A stretch of 64,000 bases of DNA. Source: Minwuia thermotolerans. Lineage in GTDB: Bacteria > Pseudomonadota > Alphaproteobacteria > Minwuiales > Minwuiaceae. Positions 1 through 8,698 of the stretch are shown here, piece by piece (the first letter of the stretch is position 1; every line of letters starts with the position of its first letter). A model generated the notes under the pieces. The model saw nothing but the letters and a program-made list of their open reading frames with translations, did not search any database and was not told the origin of the DNA. Made by a program: the position numbers and the translations under genes. Where the stretch lies: the NCBI RefSeq assembly GCF_002924445.1, contig NZ_PIGG01000053.1, positions 34,063-98,062 of the forward strand, in the 5' to 3' direction.

Positions 1-182
1 GCGAGCGGCATCAGCCGTTCGACCGCGCGGCGCACGTCGTCATCGCCAGCGCCCTTCAGGCGAAGCTGCAGGCAGGCGACGTCGCCGCCGTCCAGCGCGG
101 CGACCAGATCCTCGGCGAAGGCGCCGAGGTCGATCGCCGGCGGGGTGATCAGATAGAGACGGCAGGAGGATTCATCGGTCAT
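1..182 (-). CDS. thiE: Thiamine-phosphate synthase-like protein, N-terminal part (runs off the window)
   Basis: Only the first 60 codons are visible; the rest lies beyond the left edge. The product begins [15 protein letters not shown] and continues with [16 protein letters not shown], which matches the first beta strand and the Q-x-R-x-K substrate-binding strand of the ThiE TIM barrel. ThiE joins the thiazole and pyrimidine phosphates to make thiamine phosphate. It could instead be a TenI-like or second ThiE paralogue, which the visible part does not separate. It lies 49 bases downstream of the aldolase gene on the same strand. Confidence 0.72.
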   Translation of the reverse strand, partial: MTDESSCRLYLITPPAIDLGAFAEDLVAALDGGDVACLQLRLKGAGDDDVRRAVERLMPL

Positions 183-231
183 GCCGTCCTGTTAGACCCG
201 CCCCGCGGACGATGCAACATGGACCGTACGG

Positions 232-996
232 CTATGCCCGGAAACCCGGATCGATGCGGTCGAGCTTGCGCAGCAGGCCCGGCCAGTCGCGCTTGCCCAG
301 CGGCGAGAACTTGTCGAACTGCTGGGCGGTGAACTCGCAGGTTTCCTCGTCCGGCAGGTGCAGTTCGCGGCCGCTGCCCAGACAATCGACCTGAAGCTGG
401 CAGGACTTCTCCAGATAGAACAGCAAGTTGAAGGTCTCTGAAACCGACTCGCCGCAGGTCAGCAGGCCGTGGTTGCGCAGGATCATCGCCTTGTTCTTGC
501 CCAGGTGGCCGATCAGGCGCTCGCGCTCGGAGTGGTCGAGCGCGACGCCTTCGTAGTCGTGATAGGAAAGGCGGTTGTGGAACCGGAGCGCGGTCTGGGC
601 CAGCGGCAGCAGCCCGTCCTTCATGGCGGAGACGGCCATGCCCGCGCGGGTATGGGTGTGCGCCGCGCAGGTCACGTCCGGCCGGCCGCTCAGCACCGCC
701 GAATGGATGGTGAAGCCCGCCTGATTGATCGGATAGCCGCCGTCCAGCAGCACGTTGTTGTCGTAGTCCACCTTCACCAGGCTGGACGCCGTGATCTCGT
801 CGAAGAACAGCCCGTGCGGATTGAGCAGGAAGGCGTCCTCGCCCGGCACGCGGGCCGAGATATGGGTCGCGGTCAGATCGTCCCAGCCATAGTGGGCGAC
901 GAGACGGTAGAAGGCCGCGAGATCGACGCGGACCTCCCATTCGGCGTCCGAGACCTTGTCGCGGACGGATTTCACGATCGGTGCGGTATCAGGCAT
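232..996 (-). CDS. Class II aldolase/adducin family protein
   Basis: The 254-residue product has the class II aldolase fold. The zinc-ligand motif HTHTRAG lies near residue 113 and a later NHGLL near residue 174 supplies another histidine. Family members are zinc-dependent fuculose/ribulose phosphate aldolases, or adducin-like proteins whose substrate is often unknown; the closest pattern is the roughly 250-residue bacterial adducin-like group. The start is an ATG with AGGAAACG a few bases upstream. It lies 33 bases after the encapsulin gene and may share its transcript. No encapsulin-targeting tail is seen at its C-terminus (RKLDRIDPGFRA), so there is no sign that it is cargo. Confidence 0.85.
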   Translation of the reverse strand: MPDTAPIVKSVRDKVSDAEWEVRVDLAAFYRLVAHYGWDDLTATHISARVPGEDAFLLNPHGLFFDEITASSLVKVDYDNNVLLDGGYPINQAGFTIHSAVLSGRPDVTCAAHTHTRAGMAVSAMKDGLLPLAQTALRFHNRLSYHDYEGVALDHSERERLIGHLGKNKAMILRNHGLLTCGESVSETFNLLFYLEKSCQLQVDCLGSGRELHLPDEETCEFTAQQFDKFSPLGKRDWPGLLRKLDRIDPGFRA

Positions 997-1029
997 GTTT
1001 CACGTTTCCTCCCGGCAGTGCTTCCCGCT

Positions 1030-1842
1030 TCAGCCGGCCGCGACGGGCAGCGACAGTGCGGCCTCGTCACCGATCACGCGGAAAGTGAGCGTCTCCTGAA
1101 TATACAGGCGCACGCGCTCGGCGTCATGAGACGAATATCCGATGGCGAAGTCCCGCCCGACGAATAGCTCGAAGTCGCCGCCTCGGGTGGACAGCAGCAC
1201 GCCGCCGTCCAGGGAGCGGCAGGGAATGACCGGGCCCTCCAGCAGCCGCTGGACATGGTCGAGCACGCGCCGGCCTTCGGTGGTCACGGCGCTCTGGAGA
1301 CCGGTATAGAGGTCCGAATCGACCACCAGCGCATAGGGACCGTGCGCCCCTACTGCGGTCAGCCGGTCGAGTCCCTCGGCGATGACGCGCGGCCAGGCGG
1401 TGGCGTCTTCGGGCGCGGGCCCCACGGAATCGCCGGCGCGTTCCATGATTCCTTCGACGCCGGCGGCGCCATAACCGTGAAACACCATGCGGTCCTCGGC
1501 CATGGCGATACTGCGCGCGGCCTCGATGACGCTGTCGATGTCGGCGTCCGGCGCACCTCGGGCGAGGTCGTCCAGTTCCCGCATGGCGATGTCGAAATCG
1601 ACGCGCAGTTCCACCATCGGCAGCACTTCCCGGCTGCGCGCCTCGACGCCCTCGAAAACCGGCTCGGACAGCCGCGTCACACGACCGGTGGCGACGGCGT
1701 CATGCCGGTAACCGAGAGGACCATTGAAGTCCACCACCCGCCGGGCCGCGAGCACGGACTTCAGCGTGTCGGCGGCCGTCTCGTCGATTTCCGCCCAGCC
1801 TTCCGCCGTGATGGGGGCCAGGTTCCGCTTCAGATCATCCAT
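1030..1842 (-). CDS. enc: Family 1 encapsulin nanocompartment shell protein
   Basis: The 270-residue product aligns by eye along its whole length with HK97-fold family 1 encapsulins such as that of Thermotoga maritima: N-terminal DDLKRNLAPIT, ELDDLARG in the middle, HGPYALVVDSDLY, and the closing GGDFELFVGRDFAIGY and ETLTFRV segments. These proteins self-assemble into a cage that encloses a cargo enzyme. A GTG 15 bases upstream is also open, but AGGGAGAGG lies directly before the ATG at 1842, so ATG is chosen. The gene starts 11 bases after the stop of the encapsulated ferritin gene, which supplies the expected cargo. Together they form an iron-storage compartment. Confidence 0.95.
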   Translation of the reverse strand: MDDLKRNLAPITAEGWAEIDETAADTLKSVLAARRVVDFNGPLGYRHDAVATGRVTRLSEPVFEGVEARSREVLPMVELRVDFDIAMRELDDLARGAPDADIDSVIEAARSIAMAEDRMVFHGYGAAGVEGIMERAGDSVGPAPEDATAWPRVIAEGLDRLTAVGAHGPYALVVDSDLYTGLQSAVTTEGRRVLDHVQRLLEGPVIPCRSLDGGVLLSTRGGDFELFVGRDFAIGYSSHDAERVRLYIQETLTFRVIGDEAALSLPVAAG

Positions 1843-1853
1843 CGTCCTCTCCC

Positions 1854-2234
1854 TCACGCCTTCAGGCTGCGAATGCCCAGATCGCCGTTCCCGCCGGCCG
1901 GTCCACCATGCGTTTCGTGCGCTTCGCCCGCGTCGCCGTCTTCACCGTGATGACCGGTGATCGGGCCCTCGGTGAACAGGTTGGCGCGCAGCTCCTCATC
2001 CAGCTTGGGCATGTTCCGGCGCAGCCATTCCAGGTTCATCGCCGCGTGCTCGATTTCCTCGTCGCGGTTGTGGGCCAGCACCGCCTTGAGCTCGGCATCG
2101 CCGGTTGCGTCGACGCGCTGCTGGTACCAGTCCACAGCCTCGAACTCTTCCATCAGGCTGACGATCGCCCGATGGAGATCCAGGGTCTCTTCCGACAGGC
2201 GTTCGATCGGCTCATGCAGACCTTCACTGGACAT
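1854..2234 (-). CDS. Encapsulated ferritin-like protein (EncFtn), encapsulin cargo
   Basis: The 126-residue product is very similar to Rhodospirillum rubrum EncFtn. It has the HRAIVSLMEEFEAVDWYQQR helix and HNRDEEIEHAAMNLEWLRR. By alignment with the R. rubrum protein, Glu30, Glu60 and His63 should form the di-iron ferroxidase site and Glu32 the entry site. EncFtn oxidises Fe(II) inside the encapsulin shell. The acidic, glycine- and histidine-rich linker (about residues 95-115) ends in DLGIRSLKA, matching the cargo-loading peptide that docks on the shell interior. The reading frame stays open 41 codons further upstream, but the ATG at 2234 has GAGGAGG at good spacing and matches the family start. 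Confidence 0.95.
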   Translation of the reverse strand: MSSEGLHEPIERLSEETLDLHRAIVSLMEEFEAVDWYQQRVDATGDAELKAVLAHNRDEEIEHAAMNLEWLRRNMPKLDEELRANLFTEGPITGHHGEDGDAGEAHETHGGPAGGNGDLGIRSLKA

Positions 2235-2371
2235 TCCAATCCTCCTCGACTTGGCAGAACCGACTAGATGGTGGCAAGTTTGGCCTATCGAAAGGGGGCG
2301 GGACAATCCAAGGCAAAGGCCGCAGGCAGACCCGCGTACCACGCACCCGACCATCACGGAGACGACGATCC

Positions 2372-3361
2372 ATGAAGCAGATGCAGTTCAGCCGCTTCGG
2401 CAAGCCCTGGGAAGTCGCGGAGATCGTCGAGGTGGACGAGCCTGGCGCGCCCGGCCCCGGCCGCGTCAACGTCCGGGTGCTGGCGAGCCCGATCAACCCG
2501 GCCGACCTGCTGAACATGGAAGGGCGATACGGCGCCGAGCCCCCGAAACTGCCGATGACCCAGGGCGCGGAAGGCGTCGGCCGCGTCACCGCCGTGGGCG
2601 AGGGCGTGGACAATGTGAAGGTCGGCGACCTGGTGACCCCGCCGGCACGGGGCATGTGGCGCGAGATGGCCCAGGGCCCCGCACGCGGACTGGTCGCCCT
2701 GCCGGAGAATGCCGATCTGCTGCAGCTCGCCATGCTGCGTGCCAACCCGGCGACGGCGTGGCTGATGCTGAAGGACTACGTGACGCTCGAGGCCGGCGAC
2801 TGCGTAATCCAGAACGCCGCCAACTCGGCGGTCGGCCGGCACCTCATCCGGTTGGCGAAATCCCAGGGCTGGCGCACGGTGAACGTGGTTCGCCGCCCTG
2901 AGCTGGTGGCCGAACTGACCGAACTCGGCGCCGATCATGTGCTGGTCGACGGCGACGACCTGGACGCCCGCGTCGCGGAAGCCACAGGCGGCCGCGTGCC
3001 GAAGCTCGGCATCGACGCCATCGGCGGCAGCGCCGTCCAGCGCCTCGCCCGCTGCGTCGCCGACGGCGGCACGGTGGTGAACTATGGTCTGCTGTCGGGC
3101 GAGCCGCTGATGATCGACGCCCGGGAGACTGTCTTCCGCGACATCACGCTGCGCGGGTTCTGGCTCGCCGCCTGGTTCGGGACGACGGACCCGAAGGAAA
3201 TCGGCGCCACCTACGCTTTCCTGGGCGAGAAGATCGCGTCGGGTGAACTGCACGCGCCGGTGGAGGCCACTTATCCGCTGGAGCGCGTGGCCGAAGCGCT
3301 GAAGCATGCGGCCCGCGAGGGCCGGTCGGGCAAGATCATCCTGACCATGGGTGACGCCTGA
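2372..3361 (+). CDS. Zinc-independent MDR oxidoreductase, trans-2-enoyl-CoA reductase (MECR)-like
   Basis: The 329-residue medium-chain dehydrogenase/reductase has an N-terminal GroES-like domain and a Rossmann domain. The segment QNAANSAVGRHLIRLAKSQG followed by RTVNVVRR closely resembles the nucleotide-binding stretch of mitochondrial-type 2-enoyl thioester reductases (MECR/Etr1). No structural-zinc cysteine cluster is visible. It probably reduces an enoyl thioester or quinone with NADPH; the substrate is inferred. It is divergent from the EncFtn gene and ends five bases before the amidotransferase gene, so these two genes are probably cotranscribed. Confidence 0.85.
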   Translation: MKQMQFSRFGKPWEVAEIVEVDEPGAPGPGRVNVRVLASPINPADLLNMEGRYGAEPPKLPMTQGAEGVGRVTAVGEGVDNVKVGDLVTPPARGMWREMAQGPARGLVALPENADLLQLAMLRANPATAWLMLKDYVTLEAGDCVIQNAANSAVGRHLIRLAKSQGWRTVNVVRRPELVAELTELGADHVLVDGDDLDARVAEATGGRVPKLGIDAIGGSAVQRLARCVADGGTVVNYGLLSGEPLMIDARETVFRDITLRGFWLAAWFGTTDPKEIGATYAFLGEKIASGELHAPVEATYPLERVAEALKHAAREGRSGKIILTMGDA

Positions 3362-3366
3362 TCGAC

Positions 3367-4074
3367 ATGAAGCGGCCGGTCCTCCTCGTCGTCCATCAGA
3401 AACACTCGGATCCCGGCCGGGTGGGGATGCGTCTGCGCACGCTGGGAAATCAGGTGGAGATCTGCCGCCATGCCTGCGGCGATCCCCTGCCCGAAGATTT
3501 CGACGCCTATCGCGGCGTCGTGGTCTTCGGCGGCCCGATGAGCGCGAACGACGACCACGAGCCCTTCATCCGCAGCGAACTGGACTGGATCCCCCGCGCG
3601 GTGGAAAGCGGCGCGCCGTTCCTCGGCATCTGCCTGGGTGCGCAGCTGCTGGCGCGCGCGGGCGGCGCGGCGGTGCGCGCCCACCCCGAGGGCCTGGTGG
3701 AGATCGGCTATTACCCCGTACGCGCCACCGAGGCCGGGCAGGATCTGTTCCCCAACGAGATGCACATCTTCCAGTGGCACCGGGAGGGCTTCGAGCTGCC
3801 CGCCGAAGCGGCCCTGCTGGCGACGGGCGACGTCTATCGGAACCAGGCCTTCTCGCTGGGCGATCACGCCATCGGCATCCAGTTCCATCCGGAAGTCACC
3901 GAGCAGATGAACCGGCGCTGGCTGATCGGCGGCGCCGAGCGGCTCGGCCTGCCCAACGCCCAGCAGCCCGAAGCGCACATCGCCGGACGCCGCCAGCACG
4001 ACATCTTCGTCGACGAGTGGGTGGACGACTTCCTGAGCCAGTGGCTGGCGCGCGATGCCCGCGAGGCGGGCTGA
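3367..4074 (+). CDS. Class I glutamine amidotransferase-like protein (GMP synthase-like domain)
   Basis: The 235-residue protein is a stand-alone class I GATase. The nucleophile elbow is FLGICLGAQLLA and the catalytic His-x-Glu lies in QFHPEVTEQ. There is no synthetase domain, so it is not GuaA itself. Similar stand-alone domains act in gamma-glutamyl hydrolysis or have unknown substrates. It follows the MDR gene with a five-base gap, and the convergent cobB gene ends 121 bases downstream. No terminator was seen in that gap. Confidence 0.85.
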   Translation: MKRPVLLVVHQKHSDPGRVGMRLRTLGNQVEICRHACGDPLPEDFDAYRGVVVFGGPMSANDDHEPFIRSELDWIPRAVESGAPFLGICLGAQLLARAGGAAVRAHPEGLVEIGYYPVRATEAGQDLFPNEMHIFQWHREGFELPAEAALLATGDVYRNQAFSLGDHAIGIQFHPEVTEQMNRRWLIGGAERLGLPNAQQPEAHIAGRRQHDIFVDEWVDDFLSQWLARDAREAG

Positions 4075-4195
4075 CCCGATTCGCCCGCCGATCAGGAACG
4101 AAACGCGGACGCGGCAGGGAGACCGACGGGCGCGGGGAGAACGGAATTCGAGTCTGTTTTCCGGAACATTCGCGAACATAAAGGGAAGTTGGCTT

Positions 4196-5527
4196 TCAGA
4201 TCGTACCACCCGATTCGGCGGACGATTCGCGCCTGGCGATCACGTGGGCGAATGAGCCCATGACGCTGCCCGCGCGGCGTCCCATGGGGGGAAGCGGCGT
4301 CCCGTCGGCTTCGGCGGCATCGAAAAGGGGCTCGCCGGCGCCCTCCGACAGCACCGTCGCGTAGTGGAACTCATGGGCCGCCAGCGGCCCGTCCCAGGGC
4401 CCCGGCCCGCGCGGCCTCAGTTCCCGGTAGCCGAGATGGAGCCTCCGTTCCGCGAACGAGGTTTCCAGCGGCAGGAGCCCCGCCATCCGATGACGTACGC
4501 CCTCGGCGTCGGCGAGCCCCTCGCCCAGCACCATGTAGCCGCCGCATTCGCCATAGACCGGCAATCCCTGACCGGCCGCACGGCGCAAGCCATCCAGGAA
4601 TGTCCGGGCCATCGCCAGCCGGCCCGCATGCAGTTCCGGATAGCCGCCCGGCAGGAATACCGCGTCGGCCTCCGGCGCGGGCGGTTCATCGGCCAGCGGC
4701 GAGAAGGGCAGGATCTCGGCGCCCGCGCGCCGCCAGCCGTCCAGCAGATGCGGATAGGCGAAGCAGAAGGCGATATCCCGCGCGACCGCAACGCGCTGGC
4801 CGAGCGGCGGCAACGGCGGCAGCGCCTGCGGCGCAGATGCTTCGGCCAGGGGCCGGGCCAGGCGTTCCAGGCTGTCGAGGTCGACACATTCGGCGATCAG
4901 GTCGCCCAGCGCATCGATCGCCCTTCTCACTCCTTCGACCTCGGCTGCCGGCACCAGGCCGAGATGCCGCGAAGGCATGGCAAGATCGGCGCGCCGCGGG
5001 ACGGCGCCAACGACGGGGATATCCAGCGGCGCCAGCGCGCCGCGGATCAGGCCGGCGTGGCGGGCGCTGCCGACCCGGTTGAGAATGACCCCGGAGATAC
5101 GGATGTCGTCGCGATGGGTGTCGAAGCCCCTGACCAGCGCCGCCGCCGACTGCGCCTGGTGGGCGGCATCGAGCACCAGAACCACTGGCAGGCCGAGCGT
5201 TGCGGCGAGGTCGGCGGTGGAGCCGCCGCCCCCGGCGGCGCCGTCGAACAGACCCATAACGCCTTCGATCAGCAACAGGTCCGCCTCGGCCGACTGCGCC
5301 GCAGCGAGGCCGCGCAGCATGGCCGGCGGCATGGCCCACGGGTCCAGGTTCACCGACGGCGCGCCACTGGCCAGAGCATGGAACATGGGATCGATGTAGT
5401 CGGGACCACACTTGGCCGCCCTGACCGCGCCGCAGCGGGCGAAAGCCGCCAGCAGACCGATCGTCAGCGTCGACTTGCCGGCTGCCGATGACGGCGCAGC
5501 GAGGATCAGGCCCCCGGCGACGGCCAC
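4196..5527 (-). CDS. cobB: Cobyrinate a,c-diamide synthase
   Basis: The 443-residue product amidates the a and c side chains of cobyrinate using ATP and glutamine in cobalamin synthesis. The N-terminal half has a dethiobiotin-synthetase-like P-loop (APSSAAGKSTLTIG). The C-terminal half is a GATase domain with VYGECGGYMVLGEG around the nucleophile cysteine. The start is a GTG four bases from the cobA stop, so it is probably translated by coupling. Its size fits CbiA/CobB. An ATP-dependent hydrogenobyrinate (aerobic) versus cobyrinate (anaerobic) substrate cannot be told apart from sequence alone. Confidence 0.92.
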   Translation of the reverse strand: MAVAGGLILAAPSSAAGKSTLTIGLLAAFARCGAVRAAKCGPDYIDPMFHALASGAPSVNLDPWAMPPAMLRGLAAAQSAEADLLLIEGVMGLFDGAAGGGGSTADLAATLGLPVVLVLDAAHQAQSAAALVRGFDTHRDDIRISGVILNRVGSARHAGLIRGALAPLDIPVVGAVPRRADLAMPSRHLGLVPAAEVEGVRRAIDALGDLIAECVDLDSLERLARPLAEASAPQALPPLPPLGQRVAVARDIAFCFAYPHLLDGWRRAGAEILPFSPLADEPPAPEADAVFLPGGYPELHAGRLAMARTFLDGLRRAAGQGLPVYGECGGYMVLGEGLADAEGVRHRMAGLLPLETSFAERRLHLGYRELRPRGPGPWDGPLAAHEFHYATVLSEGAGEPLFDAAEADGTPLPPMGRRAGSVMGSFAHVIARRESSAESGGTI

Positions 5528-5530
5528 GGA

Positions 5531-6388
5531 TCAGCCGGCGTCTCGGGAGCCGCGTCCCAGCGCCCGAAAGACATCCTGAGGCGCGGGCGCGCCGGCCTGC
5601 CAGTCGAGGACGCGGCGCAGCGGCACCACGCCGCCGACGCAGATCAGGGCGGGCGGTGTGATGCCCTCGGTCTCGACATCGTCGGCCGCTTCGCCAAGCG
5701 TCGTCTCCAGCACCCGCTGGGTTGGCAGGCTGGCGTCGCAGACCACAGCCACCGGTTCGTCCGGCGAACGGCCGGCGGCCATCAGACGGCGCGCGATATG
5801 GTCGAGATGTTTCACCGCCATGTACATGACGATGACCGGGGAGCCTTTGGCGATGGCGTCCCAGTCGATCCGCGAGGGCGCCAGACCGTTCTGGTCGTGG
5901 CCGGTCAGAAAGGTCACCGCCTGGTTGACGTCGCGGTGGGTCACCGGGATGCCGGCATAGGCGAGGCCGCCGACGCCGGCGGTGACGCCGGGAATGATGC
6001 GGAACGGCACGCCGGCCTCCGCCAGGCTCAGCGCCTCCTCGCCGCCGCGCCCGAAGACGAAGGGATCGCCGCCCTTGAGCCGCAGCACGCGCTTGCCCTC
6101 GCGCGCCAGCTCGATCAGGCGGAGCGAGATGTCGCGCTGTTTCGGCGACGGCTTGCCGCCGCGCTTGCCGGCATATTCCGTCGGCACGCCCGTCCGCACC
6201 CAGCCCAGAATACGGCTGTCGACCAGGGCGTCGTAGACCACGACATCGGCCTGCTTCAGCGCCGAGAGCGCGTGCAGGGTAACGAGGCCCGGGTCGCCCG
6301 GCCCCGCGCCGGCCAGCCAGACCCAGCCCGGCAGGAACTCGGGCCAGACCATGTCGGTGCCGGTGTCGATGTCATGGATAGTGCGCAT
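5531..6388 (-). CDS. cobA: Uroporphyrinogen-III C-methyltransferase
   Basis: The 285-residue product methylates uroporphyrinogen III at C2 and C7 to give precorrin-2. SUMT hallmarks are LAGAGPGDPGLVTLHAL at the N-terminus, RLKGGDPFVFGRGGEE, and GVTAGVGGLAYAGIPVTHRD. The frame is open to an earlier ATG at 6400, but that would overlap the preceding gene; the ATG at 6388 follows GAGGGCG. It is transcribed with cobB, so this copy probably serves cobalamin, while cysG at 21078 carries a second SUMT domain for siroheme. Confidence 0.93.
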   Translation of the reverse strand: MRTIHDIDTGTDMVWPEFLPGWVWLAGAGPGDPGLVTLHALSALKQADVVVYDALVDSRILGWVRTGVPTEYAGKRGGKPSPKQRDISLRLIELAREGKRVLRLKGGDPFVFGRGGEEALSLAEAGVPFRIIPGVTAGVGGLAYAGIPVTHRDVNQAVTFLTGHDQNGLAPSRIDWDAIAKGSPVIVMYMAVKHLDHIARRLMAAGRSPDEPVAVVCDASLPTQRVLETTLGEAADDVETEGITPPALICVGGVVPLRRVLDWQAGAPAPQDVFRALGRGSRDAG

Positions 6389-6393
6389 CGCCC

Positions 6394-6945
6394 TCAGCAT
6401 AGCGCGGCGGGGCCGCCGCGTCCTTCCATTCGCGGCGTCTGCTCGTCGCGCGTCTCGTCGATTTCGCTGATCAGCGGTTCGTGGCCGGTGGCGCGGGCGA
6501 AGGCCACCAGGTCGGCCGGCGCGATCTGCGTCGTGGCGTCGTTGCGCAGCGGATGGAAATTGAGCGGATCGATGTCCAGCATCTCCCGGTCCAGCACCAG
6601 TGTGACCGCGCCGCCGTGATCGTTGATCACCGAGAACGGCGTCACCGATCCCGGTTCGATGCCCAGCTTCTCGCGCAGCAGATCCGGCTTGCCGAAGCTG
6701 AGCTGCGCCGCGCCAAGGCGCTTGCGCAGCGCCTTGAGATCGACGCGGCGGTCCTCCAGGCAGACCACCAGCCAGAGCGCGCCCTTCTTGTCCTTAAGGA
6801 ACAGGTTCTTGGTATGACCGCCCGGCAGATCGCCGCGCAGGTCCTTCGCCTCCTCGACGGTGAAGACCGGCGGATGCTCCACGGTACGGGTTTCGATGCC
6901 CAGTTCGTCCAGCCGCGCCATCAGGCTCTCCCGCGTCGCCGTCAT
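6394..6945 (-). CDS. Prolyl-tRNA editing protein / YbaK-ProX family aminoacyl-tRNA deacylase
   Basis: The 183-residue protein has the YbaK/ProX fold seen in TVEHPPVFTVEEA, GGHTKNLFLKDKKG (with the conserved lysine) and FGKPDLLREKLGIEPGSVTP. It hydrolyses mischarged tRNAs (typically Ala-tRNA-Pro) in trans. The start at 6945 is chosen because GGGAGGTGAGC precedes the ATG. A much longer frame through this region up to 8784 is accidental, since it crosses other genes. It ends five bases before cobA and starts two bases after the crotonase gene end. Confidence 0.9.
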   Translation of the reverse strand: MTATRESLMARLDELGIETRTVEHPPVFTVEEAKDLRGDLPGGHTKNLFLKDKKGALWLVVCLEDRRVDLKALRKRLGAAQLSFGKPDLLREKLGIEPGSVTPFSVINDHGGAVTLVLDREMLDIDPLNFHPLRNDATTQIAPADLVAFARATGHEPLISEIDETRDEQTPRMEGRGGPAALC

Positions 6946-6947
6946 GC

Positions 6948-7709
6948 TCACCTCCCCTGAAAGACCGGCTTGCGCCGTTCCGCGATGGCGCGCTGCCCCT
7001 CCTTGAAGTCTTCCGAATCGATGCACGCATGGACGCCCAGCAGGGCCTTCTCCTCGTCCAGGTCGCCGCGAGCCACGGCGTTCAGCACCGATTTCATGCC
7101 GCGGACGGCCAGCGGCGCCATGCCGGCGATCTCGGCGACATAACCGGCGACGAACGCATCGAATTCCGCCGGCTCCACCAGGTGGTCCAGAAACCCGACC
7201 CGCTTCATCTCGCTGGCGTCGAAGGTCTCGCCGGCGAGATAGAGCCGCTTTGCCGGTCCCAGGCCGATGCGCCCCACGGCCCGGCGCAGGCCGCTGATCT
7301 GGTAGTGAATGCCGAAGCGCGCGGGCGGAATGAACATGCGCTGGCCCGTCTGGCCGATGCGGAAGTCGCAGGCCATGGCAACGTCTGTTCCGCCCCCATA
7401 GACGGAGCCGTTGAGCGCGCAGACGGTGGCCCCGGGGAAATGCTCCAGGGCATTGGAAAGCCGGCTCAGCGGATCGTCGTCCCATGGCCACTGGTCGCCG
7501 ACCCCGCTCAGGTCGGCGCCGGAGCAGAAGCTCCGCCCGCCCGCGCCGGTCAAGACCAGCACGCGGATGGCGCGATCCTCGGCGAGGCGCTCGATCACCT
7601 CGGCGACGTCGCACATGGTCGGCACGTCGAGGGCGTTGTGCTTTTCGGGCCGGTTCAGCGTCAGCTTGACGACGGAGGCGGCGCGATCGACCAGTAGGGC
7701 TTCGGACAT
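6948..7709 (-). CDS. Enoyl-CoA hydratase/isomerase family protein
   Basis: The 253-residue crotonase-fold protein has the oxyanion-hole segments FCSGADLSGVG and LNGSVYGGGTDVAMACDFRIG. The second has SVYGGGTD where classical hydratases usually carry a glutamate-containing helix, so the reaction (hydratase, isomerase or other) is not certain. The ATG at 7709 is taken as the start; a GTG nine codons upstream is open, and neither has a strong Shine-Dalgarno. It heads the four-gene minus-strand group that ends in cobB. Confidence 0.85.
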   Translation of the reverse strand: MSEALLVDRAASVVKLTLNRPEKHNALDVPTMCDVAEVIERLAEDRAIRVLVLTGAGGRSFCSGADLSGVGDQWPWDDDPLSRLSNALEHFPGATVCALNGSVYGGGTDVAMACDFRIGQTGQRMFIPPARFGIHYQISGLRRAVGRIGLGPAKRLYLAGETFDASEMKRVGFLDHLVEPAEFDAFVAGYVAEIAGMAPLAVRGMKSVLNAVARGDLDEEKALLGVHACIDSEDFKEGQRAIAERRKPVFQGR

Positions 7710-7860
7710 GTCGTTTTCCAGCTTGCTTCGGCCCACGAGGGGCAGGAATCTGCGTCAAGACCGTGCGATTCTTCACTTTATCCGGTCTGGTTGGCGGTAT
7801 AGGTAGATCATTGGCTGCCGCACTGTCCATCGGCAGGCGGCGCGAACAGAGGGGGGAAGT

Positions 7861-8694
7861 TTGAGCGGAAACGACGACTTTTCCGTCCGCTTCTGGGGGG
7901 TCCGCGGCTCCATCGCCTGTTCGGCGCCGGACGTGATCCGTTATGGCGGCAACACCTCCTCTCTGGAAGTCCGCGCCGGCGAGCGGCTTCTCCTCTTCGA
8001 CGGCGGCTCGGGCCTCCGCTATCTCGGCAAGCAACTCGCCGCCCAGCCGCCCGGCGACGCCGACCTGTTCCTGACCCACACCCATTTCGACCATGTCTGC
8101 GGCCTGCCCTTCTTCGTGCCCTTCTTCATTCCGGGGTGGAAGTTCCGGGTCTGGGCGGGCCACCTGCTGCCGGCGCTGACGCTGGAGCGGGTGCTGCACG
8201 ACATGATGATCGCGCCGCTGTTCCCGGTACCGCCGACGATCTTCAATGCCGACATCGATTATCGCGATTTCCGCGCCGGTGAGGAACTCGCACCGGCCGA
8301 CGACGTCGTGGTGAAGACCTGTCCGCTGGAGCACCCGAACGACGCCACGGGCTACCGCGTCGAGTTCGACGGCCGCTCGATCTGCTACATCACGGACACC
8401 GAGCATCCGGCCGAGGGCAACGATCCGCGGCTTGTCGAGTTCCTCAAGGACGCCGACATCGTCATCTACGACGCCAGCTACACCGACGAGGAATACAAGC
8501 AGCGCGTCGGCTGGGGTCATTCGACCTGGGAGGCCGGGATGCGCCTCTGCGACGCGGCGAACGCAAAGACCTATGTCGTCTTCCATCACGATCCCGAACA
8601 TGACGACGACTTCATGGACGGCATCGCCCGAGACGTCGAGACGGCCCGGCCCGGCTCCGTCGTCGCCCGCGAAGGCATGGTGCTGAGGCCTTAG
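7861..8694 (+). CDS. MBL-fold metallo-hydrolase
   Basis: The 277-residue protein has the metallo-beta-lactamase fold. The N-terminus RFWGVRGSIACSAPD and GGNTSSLEVRAGERLLLFDGG is typical of RNase Z/PhnP-like and cAMP phosphodiesterase-like members. The metal-binding motif is THTHFDHVCGLPFF, with later ITDTEH and FHHDPEHDDD ligands. It is probably a phosphodiesterase; the substrate is unknown. The start is TTG directly after AGGGGGGAAG. It ends four bases before the methyltransferase gene, suggesting an operon. Confidence 0.88.
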   Translation: MSGNDDFSVRFWGVRGSIACSAPDVIRYGGNTSSLEVRAGERLLLFDGGSGLRYLGKQLAAQPPGDADLFLTHTHFDHVCGLPFFVPFFIPGWKFRVWAGHLLPALTLERVLHDMMIAPLFPVPPTIFNADIDYRDFRAGEELAPADDVVVKTCPLEHPNDATGYRVEFDGRSICYITDTEHPAEGNDPRLVEFLKDADIVIYDASYTDEEYKQRVGWGHSTWEAGMRLCDAANAKTYVVFHHDPEHDDDFMDGIARDVETARPGSVVAREGMVLRP

Positions 8695-8698
8695 GACA

